Virus record (IMG/VR): IMGVR_UViG_3300030101_003608
Location: 1-20,101 of that record
DNA: 20,101 nt
DNA from: a virus
Strand: one strand, 5' to 3'
How positions within the stretch are numbered: the first letter of the stretch is position 1; the number at the start of each line of letters is the position of its first letter. The translations under genes and the position numbers were made by a program. This document shows positions 17,201 through 20,101 of the stretch, piece after piece. The notes under the pieces were generated by a model, which saw only the letters and a program-made list of their open reading frames with translations, did not search any database and was not told the origin of the DNA.

Positions 17201-20101
17201 TGCAACCGCTTTTTGTGCATTAAAATAATCTTCTTTATCTTGACCAGTAAGTTCTGCACCTTTACTCATACTAAACTCAGCTAGCATAGTTTTATTTAAA
17301 GCTTTTCCTTCAGAGTTAATATGCTGCATAAATATTGAAAGCTTATCAATATCAAAGTCAGCTCCTGACTTAGCAACAATTTCTGCAGGAGGTATGATTA
17401 TATTACCTGCTTGTGGCGGCAAGAAATGAAAGATTTCCATATTCTCAATAGAGTTAAGACCCTGTACAGGAACACGGACACCAACCATAGTTATTGCTTT
17501 TCTGTTAGCACCATTATCAGCATCTAACCATTCATCATCTTTAATAGCTTGATTAAGTCTTTTTAATGACTCTTCTATATCATCAGTACCAATAACTTCT
17601 CCTTTATATTTTAAGTTTAAAAGATTTTCATAATCTCCTTGAAGTGCTACCATAACTTTCATAGCAGCTGTATACCCATCTTTTCTTGCATAATAAGTAG
17701 GTAAGAAGTTATCTCCTTGTAAATACTTTTGTAGTTCTGCAGATGTAGCTTTTCTAAAGCCTTCACCCATAATACCATTATACATTGCAGATGACTTCTG
17801 TACCAGTGCTTCACCTTTTACTTTCTGTTTAATGATTGTTTTATTAATTACAGATAATAAAACTCTCTCAATTTTATTAGACTCAGGATGAAATGATAAA
17901 TCAAATTGTAAATCTCCACTGTCAGTAACATCTATAATATCTATTAGTTGATCACTTAATACATCTTCTGAAGTTAGATTATCTCTAATTAAAGATGCCA
18001 GCTTTACTATACTTTCATCTGAGTTAGCTACTACATTTCCATCTTCATCTTGGACAAAGCCCATATCATCCAAAAGTTTTTGAGTAACAAGCTTAGTATA
18101 ATCTTCAACTGCATTTACATATCTTTTAACTAAAGCATCTTTTATCTTAGCTTTATCTTTTGTAACTATTCTTCCATTTTCATAAAGACCTTCTAATATT
18201 AACTTTCTTAATTGTGTAGAGAATATAGATACTCCTTTATACTTAGTAGGTACAGCAGTCTGATTTTTTAAGAACTCACCAAAAATAATATTCTTAGTAA
18301 AAGGTACAGAACTATCAATAGAACCATCTTCTCTTACTACTGCATCTCCATTACCTTCTTGGCTAATCTTAGAACCTGTTTGAAATGTTACATAGTCAAT
18401 TTGTTCTCTCATCATTTTATCATGAAGATCTGCAAGATTGCTATTATCTATAACACCAGGGATTAAAGGAGCTAATGAAAATTTATGAAATGACATAATA
18501 GGTAACATGTCAGATTTAATATTACCAAAGTACTGATATTTTAATGGTGGAAAGAATTGCTGAATATCAGATAGAGTTACATCTTTACCATCTGATTCAA
18601 CAATTTTTTTATAAAGATTTTCTTGAGGAGTAAACCATTCACCTTCCAGCTTCTTAAACATTCTATAAGCTTCAAAAGTAATGTAACCTTGACCATCAGC
18701 TGCCTCCATGTTTTTATATGAAGCTAAAACTTTAGTAGCAAATTCCTTAGCTTTTTTAGCAGCTTCAGTTTTCTTCATACCGGAATTCATAAACCTTCTA
18801 GTATACTCTGCTACATGTCGTTTAAAATAATCCTTATACTGAGGAGACTCTTTAATTTCAAACTCCTTCATGATTGCAGTATGCATAGTACCATCATAAG
18901 GTCTTACTTCATATTTTTTCTTTTCTGCATATAGCTGTTTAAACTTATCACTATTTATAAACTGTCTTGCTCTAGGATCTGTTCTTAAGCTTCTACCACC
19001 AGATGCAAATCCGGCATTTCTTTTATGAAATTCTTCTTTAGCGTGATTATACTGTACAGGATCTCCGTAACCCAAAATCAAAGTTTCAAAGTTGTGAATC
19101 CAAGAATTCCAAGTATAAGCATCAACTAAAACTCTTTCTATTTGGCCTTTACTTAAATCAGCATCAGCAGCTTCTTTAAAAATTACAGGGTCAACATACT
19201 TATTATCATTTAGTACACCCATGTTTTCAGTTCCTTGCTGTTCAAAATAAGCCAATACATCTGATTTAACTTGAGATCTTAAGTCCTCATTATCATTAAT
19301 CATGTCTTGTAAAGTCATTTCACCACTAGCTAGAGCTGCTTGGTTTTCATCTATAAGATCATAAAGAAGTTTCTGTGTATTTTCTCCATTTTCTTTAGTG
19401 CCATCAGTCAGTATATCATCAAATATTGTAAACGCTTCTCCTGCAACAACTTTTTGTCCTGTTCCTTTTCTTGTAGCAGGTTTATTGTATCCAGGAATGT
19501 CTAAGTTATTTTCTTTATACTTTGCGATCCTTTGAGCTTCCCCTGATAAATAACCTAATACAATATTAAAACCTTTATTCTGTCCAGGTGTAGATATACC
19601 AGTTAAATTTTTAGGATTAAAATCTTGAATATCTATATATAAAGACTTGTTTTTATTTTTACCATAACCTTCTAATTGTAAACCATCAAAAGTTAGCGCT
19701 AAAGATGTACTCTTAGAAGCGTGTCTCATAAATTCTTGAACACCAGCCTCTAAAAGTGTATGAAACTCTTGTAAGAATTTTGTAGTAACATCTGCGTTAG
19801 CTGTACTTACTCCTGTAAAGTTAGAACTATCAACTACATTAAGTTGAGTACCACCTATATTTTTTAGTTCTAATTTAAATCCGGGTTTCTTTTCACCATA
19901 TGTTGGACTATTAGGATCTAAATCAAACATGTTATTAAGCAGTACTGAATATTTAGATTGTGTATTTATCTCAGTAGATAACCATCTCATATGTTGAAAC
20001 AAACCATTTGGATCTGCAGACTCAGTAGCACTTTCACCTTCAGCTGTAAGCTCTTGCCAAGTATCTGCATAGTTTAAAGCTGTTATTAATCTTGTTGCAG
20101 T
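14237..20101 (-). CDS. Giant single-chain phage RNA polymerase, DFDID type (N-terminus outside window)
   Basis: The frame stays open to the right edge, giving 1,954 visible residues. A TTG at 20002 with no gap or start context is not a real start. Numbering from the edge, the catalytic loop SGADFDIDKLS has the three Mg-binding Asp at 915, 917 and 919 (17345-17359). Upstream, VGVRVPVQG (Arg876, Pro878) resembles the RxP element before the catalytic loop of bacterial beta-prime, and KVKGEALVQKSS (760-771) resembles its GKRVDxSxRS strand. DFDID in place of cellular DFDGD is the hallmark of crAss-like virion RNA polymerases (phi14:2 gp66, about 2,200 residues) related to YonO and eukaryotic RNA-dependent polymerases. 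This enzyme is expected to be packaged, injected and used to transcribe early genes in the host cytoplasm; that is family knowledge, not seen here. The C-terminal approximately 1,000 residues after the loop are helical, without other motifs I recognise. Confidence 0.93.
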   Translation of the reverse strand, partial: TATRLITALNYADTWQELTAEGESATESADPNGLFQHMRWLSTEINTQSKYSVLLNNMFDLDPNSPTYGEKKPGFKLELKNIGGTQLNVVDSSNFTGVSTANADVTTKFLQEFHTLLEAGVQEFMRHASKSTSLALTFDGLQLEGYGKNKNKSLYIDIQDFNPKNLTGISTPGQNKGFNIVLGYLSGEAQRIAKYKENNLDIPGYNKPATRKGTGQKVVAGEAFTIFDDILTDGTKENGENTQKLLYDLIDENQAALASGEMTLQDMINDNEDLRSQVKSDVLAYFEQQGTENMGVLNDNKYVDPVIFKEAADADLSKGQIERVLVDAYTWNSWIHNFETLILGYGDPVQYNHAKEEFHKRNAGFASGGRSLRTDPRARQFINSDKFKQLYAEKKKYEVRPYDGTMHTAIMKEFEIKESPQYKDYFKRHVAEYTRRFMNSGMKKTEAAKKAKEFATKVLASYKNMEAADGQGYITFEAYRMFKKLEGEWFTPQENLYKKIVESDGKDVTLSDIQQFFPPLKYQYFGNIKSDMLPIMSFHKFSLAPLIPGVIDNSNLADLHDKMMREQIDYVTFQTGSKISQEGNGDAVVREDGSIDSSVPFTKNIIFGEFLKNQTAVPTKYKGVSIFSTQLRKLILEGLYENGRIVTKDKAKIKDALVKRYVNAVEDYTKLVTQKLLDDMGFVQDEDGNVVANSDESIVKLASLIRDNLTSEDVLSDQLIDIIDVTDSGDLQFDLSFHPESNKIERVLLSVINKTIIKQKVKGEALVQKSSAMYNGIMGEGFRKATSAELQKYLQGDNFLPTYYARKDGYTAAMKVMVALQGDYENLLNLKYKGEVIGTDDIEESLKRLNQAIKDDEWLDADNGANRKAITMVGVRVPVQGLNSIENMEIFHFLPPQAGNIIIPPAEIVAKSGADFDIDKLSIFMQHINSEGKALNKTMLAEFSMSKGAELTGQDKEDYFNAQKAVAENDLIDIMSEILSLPENFISLTTPNSTILVKEIADDLAQYVMEYNPKSNIMTQDTGSLSPTRILEARYNLYKHESNVVGKKTLGLGAIENTFNTIFNYVGASMPKEYMVEEGDVRQIDLFLRHHKLDGAVSLSNLYDVDGINKVSDVISQMINGWVDVEKDAWVFFIQGNYEVAPVLLTLIKSGVPVKEAIYFVSQPLVREYVKEQRILKSTFAEPLKRQAYGGVKDTARRSVINKYFGKAFQSSQERYDEGIASAKALFEGRADKTFTEDEMYQLIKDGSPRKPSKTFEVDFVDKEGRVYMKASDQYFQELAEYEKKSRAYYSSDLSKVMFLHYLQAEDQMEGTKLLKLAANPDTTTMTDVQAALQSEQDIENLNSEPTLNQKLKTDVIENSIISSFFNNKLISDLGKELFSFRYDESFDYITDVVEDKAYRSLFYENFGPDYKISVPQTFRNDFLSFLYQNAVRKYYLGSIYNNKILDKTIPVKVVNSLRSGVAVKDDVIYIDEKQIRSDFTAGIWKRGSKSKNSYSKKGLYPLEINVFSGNSSSNYQEYLRFVIERESLRSETSKKEFMESALFKDRLIEQKETSPLTGDKLKNRIYEQHLAFMALTNTSNAYHMFNDPEYAYAIQYKNIVDKYGLKGKYDILKRLEVDTNTDRTFYNIYLNDKDLNNFKSNVYTKNLADLADRTVAKVDDVQTNNYISDLFANMTNFAAMQSGITRTKYNFLGLTDFSKFIDTISPLVNNYLNSDAVTKQQLLSDFLGTFITNNLLSNTNKFRFKDYLTESSMDQFSFDTDAVEDPFKLMQYKVMPTNTPGVTMYNNVSSTEKTMSAIAKANPNVTFIYPATYLQVEGDAALTNEARLKDMTNGNAIPMILGLQQINDLDQLSEEELEGVVEFIETSWATAIQEANNIINNGGQIALPFEGMGNLTSTPQELFVSLSKSLLNNFGFVNPGSETIGTVFENFDQEINDAQILEIYDKENPLNCI
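17345..17359 (-). other. RNA polymerase catalytic DFDID codons
   Basis: These five codons encode D-F-D-I-D, the metal-binding loop of the second double-psi beta-barrel. All three Asp are intact, so the enzyme is predicted to be active. The Ile in place of Gly at the fourth position separates this group from cellular multisubunit polymerases (DFDGD). Confidence 0.92.

Overview
The window reads as part of a tailed phage genome of the crAss-like group (Crassvirales), infecting a Bacteroidota host. Four features support this. The DNA is AT-rich and densely coded. Translation starts are A-rich, mostly without a clear Shine-Dalgarno sequence. A short forward-strand replication block faces a reverse-strand block of giant proteins. 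One of those giants carries the single-chain phage RNA polymerase signature DFDID. All genes fit the standard genetic code: the two giants run for 2,635 and at least 1,954 codons without an in-frame TAG or TGA, although recoded stops occur in some members of this group.

Forward strand, 1-6125: six closely packed genes. They are a protein of unknown function with an acidic tail (5' end outside the window), a RecB/Cas4-like PD-(D/E)XK exonuclease, two small proteins of unknown function, a family B DNA polymerase with a 3'-5' exonuclease domain, and a second acidic-tailed protein. Genes overlap or abut (26-bp overlap, TAATG, TAATATG), so this looks like one co-transcribed replication/recombination operon. 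It ends at a strong intrinsic terminator at 6140-6172.

Reverse strand, 20101-6174: the C-terminal 1,954 residues of a giant RNA polymerase, then a 2,635-residue multidomain protein, then a 50-residue predicted membrane protein that is easy to miss because it is so short. Both junctions have the identical sequence TAAAATG, which suggests translation by termination-reinitiation. The 2,635-residue protein combines a possible nucleotidyltransferase motif, an HEFAH zinc-metallopeptidase motif, a LysM domain and a C-terminal membrane segment. This is the make-up expected of a virion protein that is ejected with the DNA.

How the parts likely work together (inference): the giant polymerase and its partner are packaged in the particle and enter the cell with the DNA, where the polymerase transcribes early genes. 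The forward operon then replicates and processes the genome. The two blocks converge, and only 48 bp separate their stop codons. I see no tRNA, CRISPR array, insertion sequence or attachment site, and no stretch over 300 bp lacks a gene.
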